Below, piece by piece: positions 22,734 to 34,783 of a stretch of 64,000 nt of DNA (position 1 is its first letter; the number at the start of each line of letters is the position of its first letter). The notes beneath the pieces are model-generated. The model was not told the DNA's origin, did not search any database, and saw only the letters and a program-made list of their open reading frames with translations. The stretch is from Manihot esculenta (lineage: Eukaryota > Streptophyta > Magnoliopsida > Malpighiales > Euphorbiaceae): NCBI RefSeq assembly GCF_001659605.2, contig NC_035172.2, forward strand, positions 27,579,342 through 27,643,341, read 5' to 3'. A program made the translations under genes and the position numbers.

Positions 22734-25193
22734 TGTAACGACCCGGAAACCGATACCCCTCTGTAACGGCCCGAACCATTACCGGCACTAGGATCCAATT
22801 CGGCATAAGGCCGCCGGGACCCGTAGTAAGCCGAACATATCTCTGTGTACCTGATACATCCCAGACATGATAAAAAACATACTCAACAATCCTGTAAAAC
22901 TCTCCAGGCTTAACTACAGCTACTCAGATATGCCAATCTGAAATGGCCCTCAGGGCCTATACCAGTGACTACTATCTGCTGTGGGTTAAGGGATTGAAAC
23001 CCTTTTAATCTGTAACACAATCCACTGGTATCTCATCAAAGCCATACATTAAGCCTGATACACACATTTCTCATCAAGAAACGTAAAACATGATTCATGT
23101 ACAAGGGATTAATCATACATCACACTAAAGCAAAGACATTAGGGAAAGCACAAGTCTATCCAGTATGACAGTACAAGTCTATACATTACATTACAACTAA
23201 TCTTTTATTTACATCATGTCCACTACACTACTACAAATATACATTCATGCATATCTTTCTTTACTCTTGCTGACTCTGATTTCCCATAGCTATCTCAGAA
23301 CCTGCAAAACTGGGGTTAAGGGAGTGGGATGAGCTCTATAGCCCAGTGAGGAGGAACAATAAAACAGTTCATTAATTACATGCTTTTATGAAATGCATCA
23401 CATCACAAACATATCATCTCACGGATGAACTTGTCACCAATAGCCCTTTACTACATATAGTAATATGTCCTGCTGTGCCAAGGAGACTAGGTCATCACCT
23501 GGACTTCTCTTATCTGACTCATATCACAACATGTCCCACTGTGCCAAGGAGACTGGGTCATCACCTGGACTTCTCTTATCTGATCTGACAGGCTGACTGT
23601 CTAACTCATTGTACCAGGAGCGACCTGGACTATCCAGGAGCGACCTGGTATAGCTACCTCATGCCATATCTCATCTCATAGTATCTGATCTCATATCAAG
23701 AGCTAAGGATCATCCAACATTCATCCATACAAATATCATCTTATGCAATGCATCATATTCGTGGATTCTAATGCAACACAACCTAATACATAACATGGCA
23801 TTTTATAATGCATGGATCATGTTAGAAACATGTCATTTCTCAATTTAAAACATCAAGTTTAGTTCCACTCACCTGTAGCCAATGCTTGGCTAACTCTGGG
23901 CCAACTCTCACTCTGCCACACCTACCACTGGTGACCTCCTCGATCTCTCGGGTCCAAACCTACACAAGTAGACTCGAATGAGGTGTCAAACTAGCTCAAC
24001 AATAACTCTATAGAACTCCCCAAAAACCCCTTACAAAGCTCTTAGAACAAGCACATAAAGCATGCAAAAGAAGGCTGGACAGAATACTTTCGGCGGCAGG
24101 TTCGGCGGCCGAATGTCCTATCCAGAGCCGAAACTCAAGCACCTTCGGCGGCCGAATCTCTACTTTCGGCTGCCGAACCCTTTCGGGGGCAAGGGTCGGG
24201 GGCTGAAACACACTCCAGAGACGAAAGTCTCTAACCTTCGGCGGCACCTTCGGCGGCCGAATCCCCCTTCCTGAGCCGAAACTCAAAACGCTCGGGAGCA
24301 AGCTGTGGCAGCCGAAGCCACCTCTTCAGGGGTTCGGCGGCCGAATCTACCTTCGGCTGCCGAACCTGAGTTCATCCAGAACTCATCCTCGACGGCAACC
24401 AAGCTCCTCACTCCTTCCCAACACCCAAAACATGCAAAACTCACTCAGCAACATACATATACTATAGTATATGCACAAAGGGGTCCAAAACTAACTTAAA
24501 ACCCCAACAAAAACAACAAACATAACACATATACAAGCTTTCATGCGTAAACCCTCAAAAACACCCTTTTAAACCTAATCAAGCAACTCTCCCCAAAACC
24601 TCCATAAAATCTCTAGAAAGCCTTAAAAGAAGTTCCAGATCTTCACTTACCTCTTGAATCCAAGAAGAGGAACGATCTGAACTAGAGCAACTCTCCTTCC
24701 AACTCTTCAAAACACAAAATGTCTCTTTTTAGCTTAAAACCTTCAAAACAAGATGAAAAACAATCAAACCTTTGCAAACTTTGATAAAATCATGAAAAAT
24801 ACTCATGGAGGACGAAATCTTACCTCTGGAAGTGAAAAGATAAGCTAGACTTATCCATTTCACCGACTGGAGGCATCTTATAGGTGACAAACCGCCTCTC
24901 CTTCGGCTGCCGAACCTGCATGCAAAACCATGCAACGTTCGGCGGCCAAACTTGGAGTTTCGAAAGCCGAATCTAAGGCACTTTCGGCGGCCGAACTTCA
25001 CTTCGGCGGCCGAGCCTGGCCAAATCTTCCTTGGTCTTTTCTCTTCAAAACTCAATCCATTTCCATTCTACACCTTTAAAACACTTGAAAACATTTTAGA
25101 AAACCTTTCTCTTACCCTTCTAGAACCCTCTGACATCCTCGCATTCCACCGGACGGTAGGAATTCCGATGTCTGAATCTAGCCGGGTATTACA
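22734..25193 (-). repeat. 5' LTR of element D
   Basis: 2460 bp, the longest LTR here. In plus-strand reading it begins TGTAACGACCCGGAAACC and about 30 bases later repeats a very similar terminus, CTGTAACGGCCCGAACC. The 3' LTR has the same doubling. It contains minisatellites at about 23465-23655, GCC-box-like motifs at about 24090-24370 and 24900-25015, a minus-strand TATA box, and ends CGGGTATTACA. Confidence 0.88.
24875..24882 (-). promoter_or_regulatory. Putative TATA box of the element D 5' LTR
   Basis: The minus strand reads TATAAGAT between the two GCC-box-like clusters, where the other LTRs have TATAAAAG or TATAAAGG. It is a weaker match. Confidence 0.4.
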
Positions 25194-25198
25194 TTCTT
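25194..25198. repeat. Target site duplication of element D (right copy)
   Basis: TTCTT, matching 7084-7088. Removing D and one copy rejoins A's gag in register. Confidence 0.9.
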
Positions 25199-26389
25199 GG
25201 TGGTGTTATTCCATCTCTTGCTACCTGAGCTCTGAGAAGAGGGACCTGGCCCTCCTCTGCCTGGGGTCTTAACCCCTGAAGACTGGGTCACTGACTGCTT
25301 CACTGACCTCTCAACTATAGCACTCGCCTCCATCCTTCGAGCCATATCCACCACAGTGTGGAGACTTTCCCTCTCAACTGACTGAATCAAAGAGGAGTAC
25401 CTAGAATGCAGTTTCATAACATATCTCTTCGCTTTCTTCGAATCTGAATCTAGAGCCTGCCCTAAAAAAGGCAATAGCTCCAAGAATATATCCGTGTACT
25501 CCTCTATACTCATGTGTTCCGTCTGCCTCAGCTACTCAAACTCAATCATCTTCAGTTCTCTGGAACTGTCTGGAAAAGCCCATCCAGCGAACTCATTTGC
25601 AAATTCCTCCCATGTCATGCCGTCTAGTCTTGGGTCCACATAACACTTGAACCATTCCCATGCCTTTTTGCACTTTAAGGTGAACCCTACCATCTGAATG
25701 GCCCTGCTGTCATCTGCCCCTAGTTCATCAGTGATCGTCTTCACTACTCTCAGGTACTCAAAGGGATCATCCCCTGACTTGTAGTTGGGAGCATCCAGCT
25801 TAAGGTAATCTGTCATCTTTACTTTGCTCCCACCGGCTGAGCTAGGCCTAGAAGGTTGAGTAACTGGGGCTGCTGGTTCTGTAGGTGGTGGAGGTAGGGG
25901 TGCAGCATTCCCCGAGGTGGGGTTTGCCGGGTTATGATAGAAGGGTGAGGGTGGATAAGCTGGGTACTGTGTGTAAGGTGGATAGAAAGGTGGATAAGGC
26001 ATGTAGGTAGGGTAGGGGTTAAAGCTGGAATAATCCGATGTGCCTCCCATCGGATACCCTGAACCCTGAGGGAAGGGTGGATAATGGGGTGGAAAACCAT
26101 ACCCCGAGGCCTGAGCGCCTCCTTGTGACTCCCCTGTCCCTTCTTCCGCCATGCTGACATCCAGATTCCCATCCCTCCTCTGATCCCCTTCCATAACCTC
26201 CCTCACATCTGAAGAACTTCCTCCTCTATCAGTCCCCCTTCTGCTAGCATCAAAAGACCTTCTAGGGTCCCTTGACACTCTTTCTCTATTTGATCTACAT
26301 GACATTGCCCTAGGCAATGCAGGAGGACGGGCGCTCGTGCCCTCTAGGCAATGCAGGAGGACGGGCGCTCGTGCCCTCATCCTCAGGTG
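25199..26389 (-). pseudogene. gag: Element A gag, middle part
   Basis: The minus strand encodes most of A's gag: Arg-rich N-terminal part, Tyr/Pro-rich segment, capsid-like region with the AGWAFPDSSRELKMIEFE motif, and the Ser/Lys-rich spacer before the zinc knuckle. It has a TAG in place of Gln in EFEQLRQ (25529-25531). A 34-bp tandem duplication (26311-26344 and 26345-26378) shifts the frame near the N-terminus. The gag start lies beyond element B at 38997-39036, and the knuckle lies beyond element D at 6900-6960. Confidence 0.87.
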
Positions 26390-26394
26390 GTACT
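26390..26394. repeat. Target site duplication of element B (left copy)
   Basis: GTACT, repeated at 38997-39001 on the other side of B. An uninterrupted copy of this gag position (34066-34085 in B) reads GGTGGTACTCCAG, confirming the 5-bp duplication. Confidence 0.92.
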
Positions 26395-28638
26395 TGTAAC
26401 GACCCGAAAATCGGACCGTTACCGGCGCTAGGATCTAGGTCGGCTTAAGGCCGCCGGGACCCATAGCAAGCCTGGCATGCAACCTGTAAACCTGTTTAAT
26501 CCCATACATGATCAACAACATACATAAAAATTAAAACTTTTCCTTTCATTCGTACACCAAACTCAACCTGTGCATGCATTGAACATAGACATAATCATAA
26601 GCATTGACCCCTCTGTGGGATCTCATAAATGCCCCAAAGGGCGATACCATAATGTTGAGTTGGTTTACATAAACATCATAAAACATCTAAGATCATGTAT
26701 TAAAGGGATAACAACATTCTATGGTCAAGCACACCTCTATCATCCATAAGCCTCATTATATTACATGTCTAAACTGTACTTTTCCATAACATCAAATACA
26801 TTTATCATGTCCACACTATTTATTACATAGACAAGACTTCAATACTCTTGCTGACCTCCTAGTCTACCCTGTGCCTGCAAACCTGGGGCATTAGGGAGAG
26901 GGGTGAGCTACTAGAGCCCAGTGAGCAGAATAATAAAACATTTAAAACATATGATAACATGGAATGCATCACATCACAGCTAATCACATCAAAGATGAAT
27001 TTGTCACCAATAGCCCTCTACATAGTCCAACTGTGCCAGAACGTAGAATGGGTCCTGGTCTTTCTCTTACATAGTGCCAGCGAAGGTAGAATGGGTCCCA
27101 CTGGTCTTACATTTCGTACCGTACATATCACATCGTCACATCATAGATCGAGAGCTATGGATCATCCAACATTCATCCACAACAACAACAGTAGAGTGTG
27201 CAATGCAACATATTCGTGAATTCTAATGCAACAACCTAGTATATCTCATGCCATTAATGGTTAGTGAATCATGCTAAAATGTCCATTTAATTGCTTTAAA
27301 AATGTAATGAGTTATTCCACTCACCTCTGGATAGCTCTGACCAGACACTGGAGCAGCTGACTCACTGCTGGGGTCTTCGGTTCCTCGGGTCCAAACCTAC
27401 ACAGGTGGACTCAAATGAGGGACCAAACATACATGAACATAACTCTAAACTACTCCCCAAAAACCCCCTAAAACATCATGAAACAATCATAGAAAAACAT
27501 GTAAAAGAAGGCTGGACAGGGCACTTTCGGCGGCAGGTTCGGCGGCCGAAAGTCCCTCCAGAGCCGAAAGTCAGGCAGGTTCGGCGGCACCTTCGGCGGC
27601 CGAAACTCCCAGACAGAGACGAAACTCATGCATGTTCGGCGGCACTTTCGGCGGCCGAAACTGCCCTCCAGAAACGAAAGTCCTCTTTCGGGGGCAGGCT
27701 TCGGCAGCCGAAGGCTGCCTCCACAAGCGGGTTCGGCGGCCGAAAGTCCCTTTGGCGGCCGAACCTGAGTTTCTCCAAAGTGGCAGAAACTCAGCTCCAA
27801 CATGCACAAACGCCTCCTAAACTTTTCAAACATGCATAAACCTATTCTACAACACTCCCAATCATACACAAACAAGCATACAAGCTCCTAGGGGCTTCAA
27901 ACCATCAAAAACCCCAACTACAACACATCAAACAACTCACATTGTTCATAAACATACATAAACCCATAAACCTAACAATAACCTAAACATGTATTTCTAC
28001 CTCATAGATCAACTTAAAACTTGTTTGAAACATATAGTGAGCTCAAGATCGGCCTTTACCTCTTGGAGATCGAGAGGAAAATGACCCTAGCTCGAAGATG
28101 GGAGAGATTGAGCTTCTTGAACCTCAAAACTCCAAAACTTGCTTTATACTCGAAAATCTTCAAAACAAAGATGAAAACTTGTGAAAATCGTGAAAGATTT
28201 GAAGGAAAGAACTCAAGATCGGTGAGGGGCGGCGGAGAGCTCACCTTGGCCGAAAATGGGGAAAAAGCTCGCCCGTTTTCGGCTAAGGGACCCCTTTATA
28301 GGTGGCTGGCCAGGCCACGTTCGGGAGCCAAAAGTGCCTCCGCATGCATGCCATGTTCGGCAGCCGAACTTGAGGTTCGGCGGCCGAACCTGGATTTCCC
28401 TCACTTATGTTTTCGGGGGCCTAAAGCACTCCCCGAAGTGCATGCATGTTCGGCGGCCGAACCTGAGTTTTCCTCCAAGGTTGTTTTCATGCAAAAATTC
28501 ATTTTCTTTCATGCTTAAAACATAAAACACTTTAAAACATTTTATGGAAACATAGTTTTACCCTTCTAGAGGTCTCCGACACCCGAGATTCCACCGGACG
28601 GTAGGAATTCCGATACCGGAGTCTAGCCGGGTATTACA
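26395..28638 (-). repeat. 3' LTR of element B
   Basis: 2244 bp. In plus-strand reading it begins TGTAACGACCCG and ends CGGGTATTACA next to the reversed polypurine tract. It is close to the A and C LTRs in sequence and minisatellite type (CCTGGTCTTTCTCTTACATA units at about 27045-27110). GCC-box-like clusters lie at about 27523-27765 and 28315-28470. Confidence 0.92.
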
Positions 28639-28653
28639 TTCTCCCCCCCTTAA
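28639..28653 (-). other. Polypurine tract of element B
   Basis: The minus strand reads TTAAGGGGGGGAGAA against the 3' LTR. It has the same G-run length class as E and C. Confidence 0.85.
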
Positions 28654-28745
28654 GAACATTCGTCCCTGAATGTTCCTCAACTAGCACATGCAAAGCATAC
28701 AACATAATAAACATATAAAACACATGAACTCACAAGGAACTAACC

Positions 28746-31700
28746 TTAGAAAAGATAAGGGTATTGCTGGAGCATGGACTCCCGTGTCTCCCAAGTGCAT
28801 TCTTCCAAATTGTGGTGGTTCCACAGGACTTTCACCATTGGGATTTCCTTGTTTCTCAGCTTCCTGACCTGGGTGTCTATGATCCGTACTGGCTGCTCAA
28901 CATAAGTGAGATTCTCTTGAATCTCCACGTCAGGCTCACTAAGAACCTTGCCCGGATCTGACACAAACTTCCTCAACATGGAAACATGGAAAACCGGATG
29001 GATTCTCTCCATAGAAGCAGGTAAATCCAGCTTGTACGACACATTCCCAATCTTTTGCAAGATTTCAAAGGGTCTGATGTATCGTGGGGCTAGTTTACCT
29101 TTCTTCCCAAAGCGAACCACTCCTTTCATAGGAGACACCTTGAGCAATACCAGATCCCCCTCCTGAAACTCTACCTGTCTTCTGCGGATGTCTGCATAAC
29201 TCTTCTGTCTGCTTGCAGCAGTCTTGATCCTTTCTCTAATTATGGGTACCACCCTGCTGGTAATCTCTACTAGCTTAGGCCCTGCCAAGGCCTTTTCTCC
29301 AACCTCTTCCCAGCAAACAGGTGATCTGCACTTCCTCCCAAACAAAGCCTCATATGGAGCCATCCCGATGCTAGCATGATGGCTGTTATTGTAGGCAAAC
29401 TCCACCAAGGGTAGATGCTGCCTCCAAGAACCGCCAAAATCCAGCACACACATTCTAAGCATATCCTCTATCGTCTGGATGGTCCTTTCTGATTGTCCGT
29501 CCGTCTGTGGATGGAAAGCAGTGCTAGCAGATTTGGTGAGTCTGTCCACAATCACCCATATGGAGTCCAATCTGTTGGAAGCCGCCGGTAACCCCACTAC
29601 GAAGTCCATAGCTATATTCTCCCATTTCCACTTTGGAATAGGTAGCGGGTTAAGCATTCCAGCCGGCTTCTGATGTTCCAGCTTCACCCTCTGACACACT
29701 TCGCAGGCTGACACAAACTGTGCCACTTCTTTCTTCATAGCTGGCCACCAGTAAACCTTCTTCAGATCTTGATACATCTTGGTGGCTCCGGGGTGAACGC
29801 TGTATCTTGCATTATGAGCCTCTCTCATAATGTCTCCTTTTAGCCCTATGTCATCTGGTACACATAGTCTGCTCCCATAGTGGAGGATCCCTTTGCTGTC
29901 GAATCTGAACTCACTATCTTTGCCTGACTGAACAGTCCTGGCAATCTTCACTAACTCTGGGTCCTCATGCTGTTTCTGAGCCACCTGCTCTAGAAACACG
30001 GGTGCCACTCTCATCTGGGCTACCAAAGCACCTGTACCAGACAACTCCAACTGTAGACCTTCCTCAATGAGCTTGTAAAACTCCTTCACCACTGGCCTCC
30101 TCTCTGCCGATATGTGGGATAAACTGCCAAGTGATTTCTGGCTTAAAGCGTCTGCCACAACATTCGCCTTACCCGGATGGTATTGAATCTTGCAATCATA
30201 GTCACTCAGCAGCTCCACCCATCTTCTCTGTCTCAAGTTTAAATCTCTTTGACTCAGGATGTACTGCAGGCTCTTATGATCTGTGAAGATCACACATTTA
30301 ACCCCATAGAGGTAGTGCCTCCACATCTTGAGTGCAAAGATTACTGCTGCCATCTCTAGGTCATGTGTGGGGTAATTCAACTCATGCTTCTTCAGCTGTC
30401 TAGAAGCATAAGCAATCACCCTTTCATTCTGCATTAACACACAGCCCAAACCCACTCGGGATGCATCACAGAAGACCATGAAGTCCTCACTGCTAGCTGG
30501 CAAAGCCAACACTGGTGCCGATGTTAATCTCTTCTTAAGCTCTTCAAAACTCTCTTCGCACTGGTCAGTCCACACAAACTTCTGATTCTTCCTGGTTAGT
30601 CTAATCAGAGGAGCTGCAATCTTTGAGAAGTCCTGTACAAACCTCCTGTAGTAACCCGCCAAACCCAAGAAACTCCTGATTTCTGTCACTGAAGTGGGTC
30701 TAGGCCAGTTAGCCACAGCTTCTACCTTCTTGGGGTCCACCTCTATTCCATTTTCTGACACTACATGCCCCAAGAATGAAATGCTCCTCAGCCAGAACTC
30801 ACACTTAGAGAACTTGGCATACAAGCCATGTTCCCTCAAGGTCTGCAGAACTAACCTCAGATGATGGGCATGCTCCTCTGCATTCCTGGAATACACTAAG
30901 ATATCATCTATGAAGGCAATAACAAAGTGATCTAGGTATTGGCTAAACACTCTGCTCATGAGATCCATGAATGCTGCAGGGGCGTTGGTTAACCCGAACG
31001 GCATTACAAGGAACTCAAAATGCCCATATCTGGTCCTGAAAGCTGTCTTTGGCACATCTTCATCCCTTATCCTCAGCTGATGGTACCCAGATCTCAGATC
31101 TATTTTAGAGAAACAACCCGCTCCGGCTAGCTGGTCGAATAGATCGTCGATCCTTGGCAGAGGGTACCTATTCTTTGTAGTGACTTTGTTCAACTGCCTG
31201 TAGTCGATACAAAGTCTGAGGGATCCATCCTTCTTCCTCACAAACAAAACTGGAGCACTCCAAGGTGAGGTACTCGGTCGGATGAAGCCCTTTTCTACCA
31301 ACTCTTGTAACTGCTCTCTCAACTCCTTCAACTCGGCTGGGGCCATCCTGTAGGGAGGGATAGAGATCGGTCTAGTTCCAGGCATCAATTCTATCTCGAA
31401 CTCTATCTCCCTAGCAGGTGGTAAACCTGGAAGCTCGTCTGGAAAAACATCCTGAAATTCTCTGACAACTGGCACCGAGGCTGGCTCCTTTACCTGACTA
31501 TCTAGCTCTCTCACATGAGCCAAATACCCCTGACATCCCTTCCTAAGCAACCTACGAGCCTGAAGAGCTGATATCAGACCTCTAGGTGTACCCCTCTTGT
31601 CTCCTCTGAAGATGACCTCTGACCCGTTCTGATCTCTGAACCTGACTACCTTATCTCTGCAGTCCAAGGTAGCACCATGAGTAGATAGCCAATCCATCCC

Positions 31701-31967
31701 TAGAATGACGTCAAAGTCTGTCAAATCTAGAACCACAAGGTCGGCGGAGAGGCATCTTCCCTCAACAAAAACTGAACTGTACTGGTAGACTGACTCTGCC
31801 ACTGACGGGTCACACTTGGGTCCACTGACCCATAGGGGACACTCTAACCCAGAGACTATCAGACCCAACCTCTCAACGGCTCTCGGAGCAATAAATGAAT
31901 GAGATGCACCCGGGTCCATTAATGCATACACATCAGAACACCCAATGACGAGATTACCTGACACCAC
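28746..31967 (-). CDS. pol: Element B pol: open frame, integrase core deleted
   Basis: An open frame of 1073 codons, counted from the first Met after the H insertion; the natural polyprotein would begin in gag. Protease has DPG at residues 18-20, RT has FIDD at 352-355, RNase H keeps the TDHKSL Asp, and the integrase HHCC finger is present. An in-frame loss of 58 codons after residue 814 (junction 29525/29526) removes the segment with the second catalytic Asp (SDRGPQF in C and E). The first Asp, the Glu region (QSERTIQ) and the chromodomain remain. RT may be intact, but integrase should be inactive. The Gln codon at the RNase H-integrase boundary, TAG in C and E, is CAG here. Confidence 0.93.
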   Translation of the reverse strand: MVSGNLVIGCSDVYALMDPGASHSFIAPRAVERLGLIVSGLECPLWVSGPKCDPSVAESVYQYSSVFVEGRCLSADLVVLDLTDFDVILGMDWLSTHGATLDCRDKVVRFRDQNGSEVIFRGDKRGTPRGLISALQARRLLRKGCQGYLAHVRELDSQVKEPASVPVVREFQDVFPDELPGLPPAREIEFEIELMPGTRPISIPPYRMAPAELKELREQLQELVEKGFIRPSTSPWSAPVLFVRKKDGSLRLCIDYRQLNKVTTKNRYPLPRIDDLFDQLAGAGCFSKIDLRSGYHQLRIRDEDVPKTAFRTRYGHFEFLVMPFGLTNAPAAFMDLMSRVFSQYLDHFVIAFIDDILVYSRNAEEHAHHLRLVLQTLREHGLYAKFSKCEFWLRSISFLGHVVSENGIEVDPKKVEAVANWPRPTSVTEIRSFLGLAGYYRRFVQDFSKIAAPLIRLTRKNQKFVWTDQCEESFEELKKRLTSAPVLALPASSEDFMVFCDASRVGLGCVLMQNERVIAYASRQLKKHELNYPTHDLEMAAVIFALKMWRHYLYGVKCVIFTDHKSLQYILSQRDLNLRQRRWVELLSDYDCKIQYHPGKANVVADALSQKSLGSLSHISAERRPVVKEFYKLIEEGLQLELSGTGALVAQMRVAPVFLEQVAQKQHEDPELVKIARTVQSGKDSEFRFDSKGILHYGSRLCVPDDIGLKGDIMREAHNARYSVHPGATKMYQDLKKVYWWPAMKKEVAQFVSACEVCQRVKLEHQKPAGMLNPLPIPKWKWENIAMDFVVGLPAASNRLDSIWVIVDRLTKSASTAFHPQTDGQSERTIQTIEDMLRMCVLDFGGSWRQHLPLVEFAYNNSHHASIGMAPYEALFGRKCRSPVCWEEVGEKALAGPKLVEITSRVVPIIRERIKTAASRQKSYADIRRRQVEFQEGDLVLLKVSPMKGVVRFGKKGKLAPRYIRPFEILQKIGNVSYKLDLPASMERIHPVFHVSMLRKFVSDPGKVLSEPDVEIQENLTYVEQPVRIIDTQVRKLRNKEIPMVKVLWNHHNLEECTWETRESMLQQYPYLF

Positions 31968-31984
31968 GGTGTTGGATGTGTTAG

Positions 31985-31989
31985 CCTCC
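31985..31989. repeat. Target site duplication of solo LTR H (left copy)
   Basis: CCTCC before H is repeated at 32552-32556 after H. Other copies read GCCTCCTGCTGAGTC or close variants here with one CCTCC. Confidence 0.9.
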
Positions 31990-32551
31990 TGTAATACCCG
32001 GCTGGAGTCCGGCGTCGGAATCTACTCACTGGGCTATAGAGCTCATCCCACTCCCTTAACCCCAGTTTTGCAGGTTCAGTGTACAGTGTACAGGGACAGT
32101 CCAGCAGAGTACAGAAAGAGTAAAGAGATTTGTAATAGCCTAGTGTGGACATGTAATATGACAGAGATGTAATACTTGTGTGTATAAAGTTAGAAATGTG
32201 CTTGACTTAGTGATGTATGTTTTGTACATGATCGAGATATGTATATATGTTTTACTGTATGTGAAAACCAGGCTTAACAGGTATGAGTTAACCCAGCTAG
32301 AGCAAGCTCTAGTTAGGGGTACAGAGTACAGAGTACAGAGTACAGAGTACAGAGTACAAAGTACAGAGATAGTGCATGCACAGGTTAAGCCTTGGTACAG
32401 AGAAAAGAGTTTTTATTTTTCACAGAAAATGTATGATCATGTATGAGATTGACAGGTACCCAGAGAGTATAGCAGGCTTGCTACGGGTTCTGGCGGCCTT
32501 AAGCCGACCTGAATCCTAGCGCCGGTGACGGTCCATTTTGGGGTCGTTACA
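31990..32551 (+). mobile_element. Element H: solo LTR of the F subfamily with a large internal deletion
   Basis: It has both authentic ends, TGTAATACCCGGCTGGAG and GGGTCGTTACA, and a perfect CCTCC TSD, but is only 562 bp against 2253 bp for the F LTR. After 30 or so bases it jumps to the CTACTCACTGGGC part near the LTR 3' end; CTACT occurs at both places in the F LTR. A run of GTACAGA units (about 32319-32368) is longer than in F. No element internal sequence is left. Confidence 0.9.
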
Positions 32552-32556
32552 CCTCC

Positions 32557-34105
32557 TGCTGAGTCATGGTGAAGATCCTGGCTGGAGCTGATGGACCTTC
32601 ACCTCGGGAACCAGAAGAAGAGGCTGCCCCTCTCCCTCTACCTCTGCCACTGCCCTGAGTTGTGGCTGGAGCTGCTGGCTGTGCCACACTACCAGAAGCT
32701 GTCTGCTGGGGCTGGCCCATAAAAGGTGCTCTAGGACACTCCCGAGCCATGTGTCCCTCCTGTCCACATCTGAAACATGTATTAGTCCCAGCCCGACACA
32801 CTCCCTTGTGTGGCCTCCCACACCTTAGGCATTCTGTACCATCTGAGCCTGAGCTCGAGCCACCGCCAAGTCCCAGACCGGATTTCAACTTACTCAAAAA
32901 CTTGTTCTTCTTCGGCTTCTTGGTGGTGTTATTCCACCTCTTGCTACCTGAGCTCTGAGAAGAGGGACCTGGCCCTTCTCTGCCTGGGGTCTTAACCCCT
33001 GAAGACTGGGTCACTGACCCCTCAACTATAGCACTCGCCTCCATCCTTCGAGCCATATCCACCACAGTGTGGAAACTTTCCCTCTCAACTGACTGAATCA
33101 AAGAGGAGTACCTAGAATGCAGTTTCATAACATATCTCTTGGCTTTCTTCGAGTCTGTATCTAGAGCTTGCCCGGAAAAAGGCAATAGCTCCAAGAATTT
33201 ATCCGTGAACTCTTCTACACTCATGTGTTCTGTCTGCCTTAGCTGCTCAAACTCAATCATCTTCAGTTCTCTGGAACTGTCTGGAAAAGCCCATCCAGCG
33301 AACTCATTTGCAAATTCCTCCCATGTCATGCCTTCTAGTCTCGGGTCCACTAACACTTGAACCATTCCCGTGCCTTTTTGTACTTTAAAGTGAACCCTGC
33401 CATCTGAATGGCCCTGCTGTCATCTGCCCCTAGCTCATCAGTTATCGTCTTCACTACTCTCAGGTAGTCAAAGGGGTCATCCCCTGACTTGTATTTGGGA
33501 GCATCCAGCTTAAGGTAATCTGTCATCTTTACTTTGCTCCCACCGGCTGAGCTAGGTCTAGAAGGTTGAGTAACTGGGGCTGCTGGTTCTGTAGGTGGTG
33601 GAGGTGGGGGTGCAGCATTCCCCGAGGTGGGGTTTGCTGGGTTAGGATAGAAGGGTGAGGGTGGATAAACGGGGTACTGTGTGTAAGGTGGATAGAAAGG
33701 TGGATAAGGCATGTAGGTAGGGTAGGGGTTAAAGCTGGAATAATCCGATGTGCCTCCCATCGGATACCCTGAACCCTATGGGAAGGGTGGATAATGGGGT
33801 GGAAAACCATACCCCGAGGCCTGAGCGCCTCCTTGTGACTCCCCTGTCCCTTCTTCCGCCATGCTGACATCCAGATTCCCATCCCTCCTCTGATCCTCTT
33901 CCATAACTTCCCTCACATCCGAAGAACTTCCTCCTCTATCTGTCCCCTTTCTGCTAGCATCAAAAGACCTTCTAGGGTCCCTTGACACTCTTTCTCTGTT
34001 TGATCTACATGACATTGCCCTAGGCAATGTAGGAGGACGGGCGCTCGTGCCCTCATCCTCAGGTGGTACTCCAGTCAATCTTGCAGATCGACGGGTTCCT
34101 CTCAT
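32557..34105 (-). pseudogene. gag: Element B gag, broken
   Basis: Starts at minus-strand ATG 34105-34103 (MRGTRRSARLTGVPPEDEG). It contains the Arg-rich N-terminus, Tyr/Pro-rich segment, capsid-like region, Lys-rich spacer, CCHC knuckle ([14 protein letters not shown]) and Gly/Arg-rich tail up to the H insertion. A TAG replaces Gln after the PPHYPPFP motif (33777-33779), and a one-base loss near 33355 shifts the frame in the WFKC segment. Otherwise it aligns closely with A and C. Confidence 0.9.
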
Positions 34106-34366
34106 CCTGTTTCCTGAAAAACAGTACACATAACACAAACACAAACATTAGCATCATATGGTTCATGTGGAAACACATGAACCCGCATCACATATATATC
34201 ATTCATATCATAGCATCAATGCACATGTATATAATCATGGCATTTCACATCATCATACAAGACAGGACTCAACATCCTATCCTAGTGGATATGATCTTCC
34301 TATTGTGCTTGACCTTCTATAACATCTATGAGCCCGACACTCTAGGTCCGATCCTATGAACCTAGG
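34106..34366 (-). other. Leader of element B between primer site and gag
   Basis: Non-coding 5' untranslated stretch conserved among copies. It carries no open frame and would include any packaging signal. Confidence 0.6.
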
Positions 34367-34378
34367 GCTCTGATACCA
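34367..34378 (-). other. Primer binding site of element B
   Basis: The minus strand reads TGGTATCAGAGC, three bases from the 5' LTR; initiator-Met tRNA complementary. Confidence 0.93.
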
Positions 34379-34381
34379 TTC

Positions 34382-34783
34382 TGTAACGATCCAAAAATCG
34401 GACCCTTACCGGCGCTAGGATCCAGGTCGGCTTAAGGCCGCCGGGACCCGTAGCAAGCCTGACATGCAACCTGTAAACCTGTTTAATCCCATACATGATC
34501 AACAACATACATAAAAATTAAAACTTTTCCTTTCATTCGTACACCAAACTCAACCTGTGCATGCACTGAACATAGACATAATCATAAGCATTGACCCCTC
34601 TGTGGGATCTCATAAATGCCCCAAAGGGCGATACCATAATGTTGAGTTGGTTTACATAAACATCATAAAACATCTAAGATCATGTATTAAAGGGATAACA
34701 ACATTCTATGGTCAAGCACACCTCTATCATCCATAAGCCTCATTACATTACATGTCTAAACTGTACTTTTACATAACATCAAA
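34382..34783 (-). repeat. Element B 5' LTR, left part
   Basis: It begins TGTAACGATCC next to the primer site and matches the B 3' LTR up to ACATAACATCAAA, where solo LTR I is inserted. The TCAAA at 34779-34783 is the first TSD copy. Confidence 0.9.

Larger units (their letters stand above)
7089..25193 (-). mobile_element. Element D: degenerate minus-strand chromovirus, split by E
   Basis: Its LTRs and TSD (TTCTT) frame the element: 3' LTR at 7089-7966 and 17748-18785 (split by E), internal region 18786-22733, 5' LTR 22734-25193. Its LTR subfamily is distinct, with CCAGGAGCGACCTGG minisatellites and a duplicated LTR terminus. The internal part is about 3.9 kb, shorter than in C or E, and pol is scrambled and highly decayed. 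The end of the 3' LTR and the polypurine tract are deleted. It sits in A's gag and is one of the more diverged copies in the nest. Confidence 0.85.
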
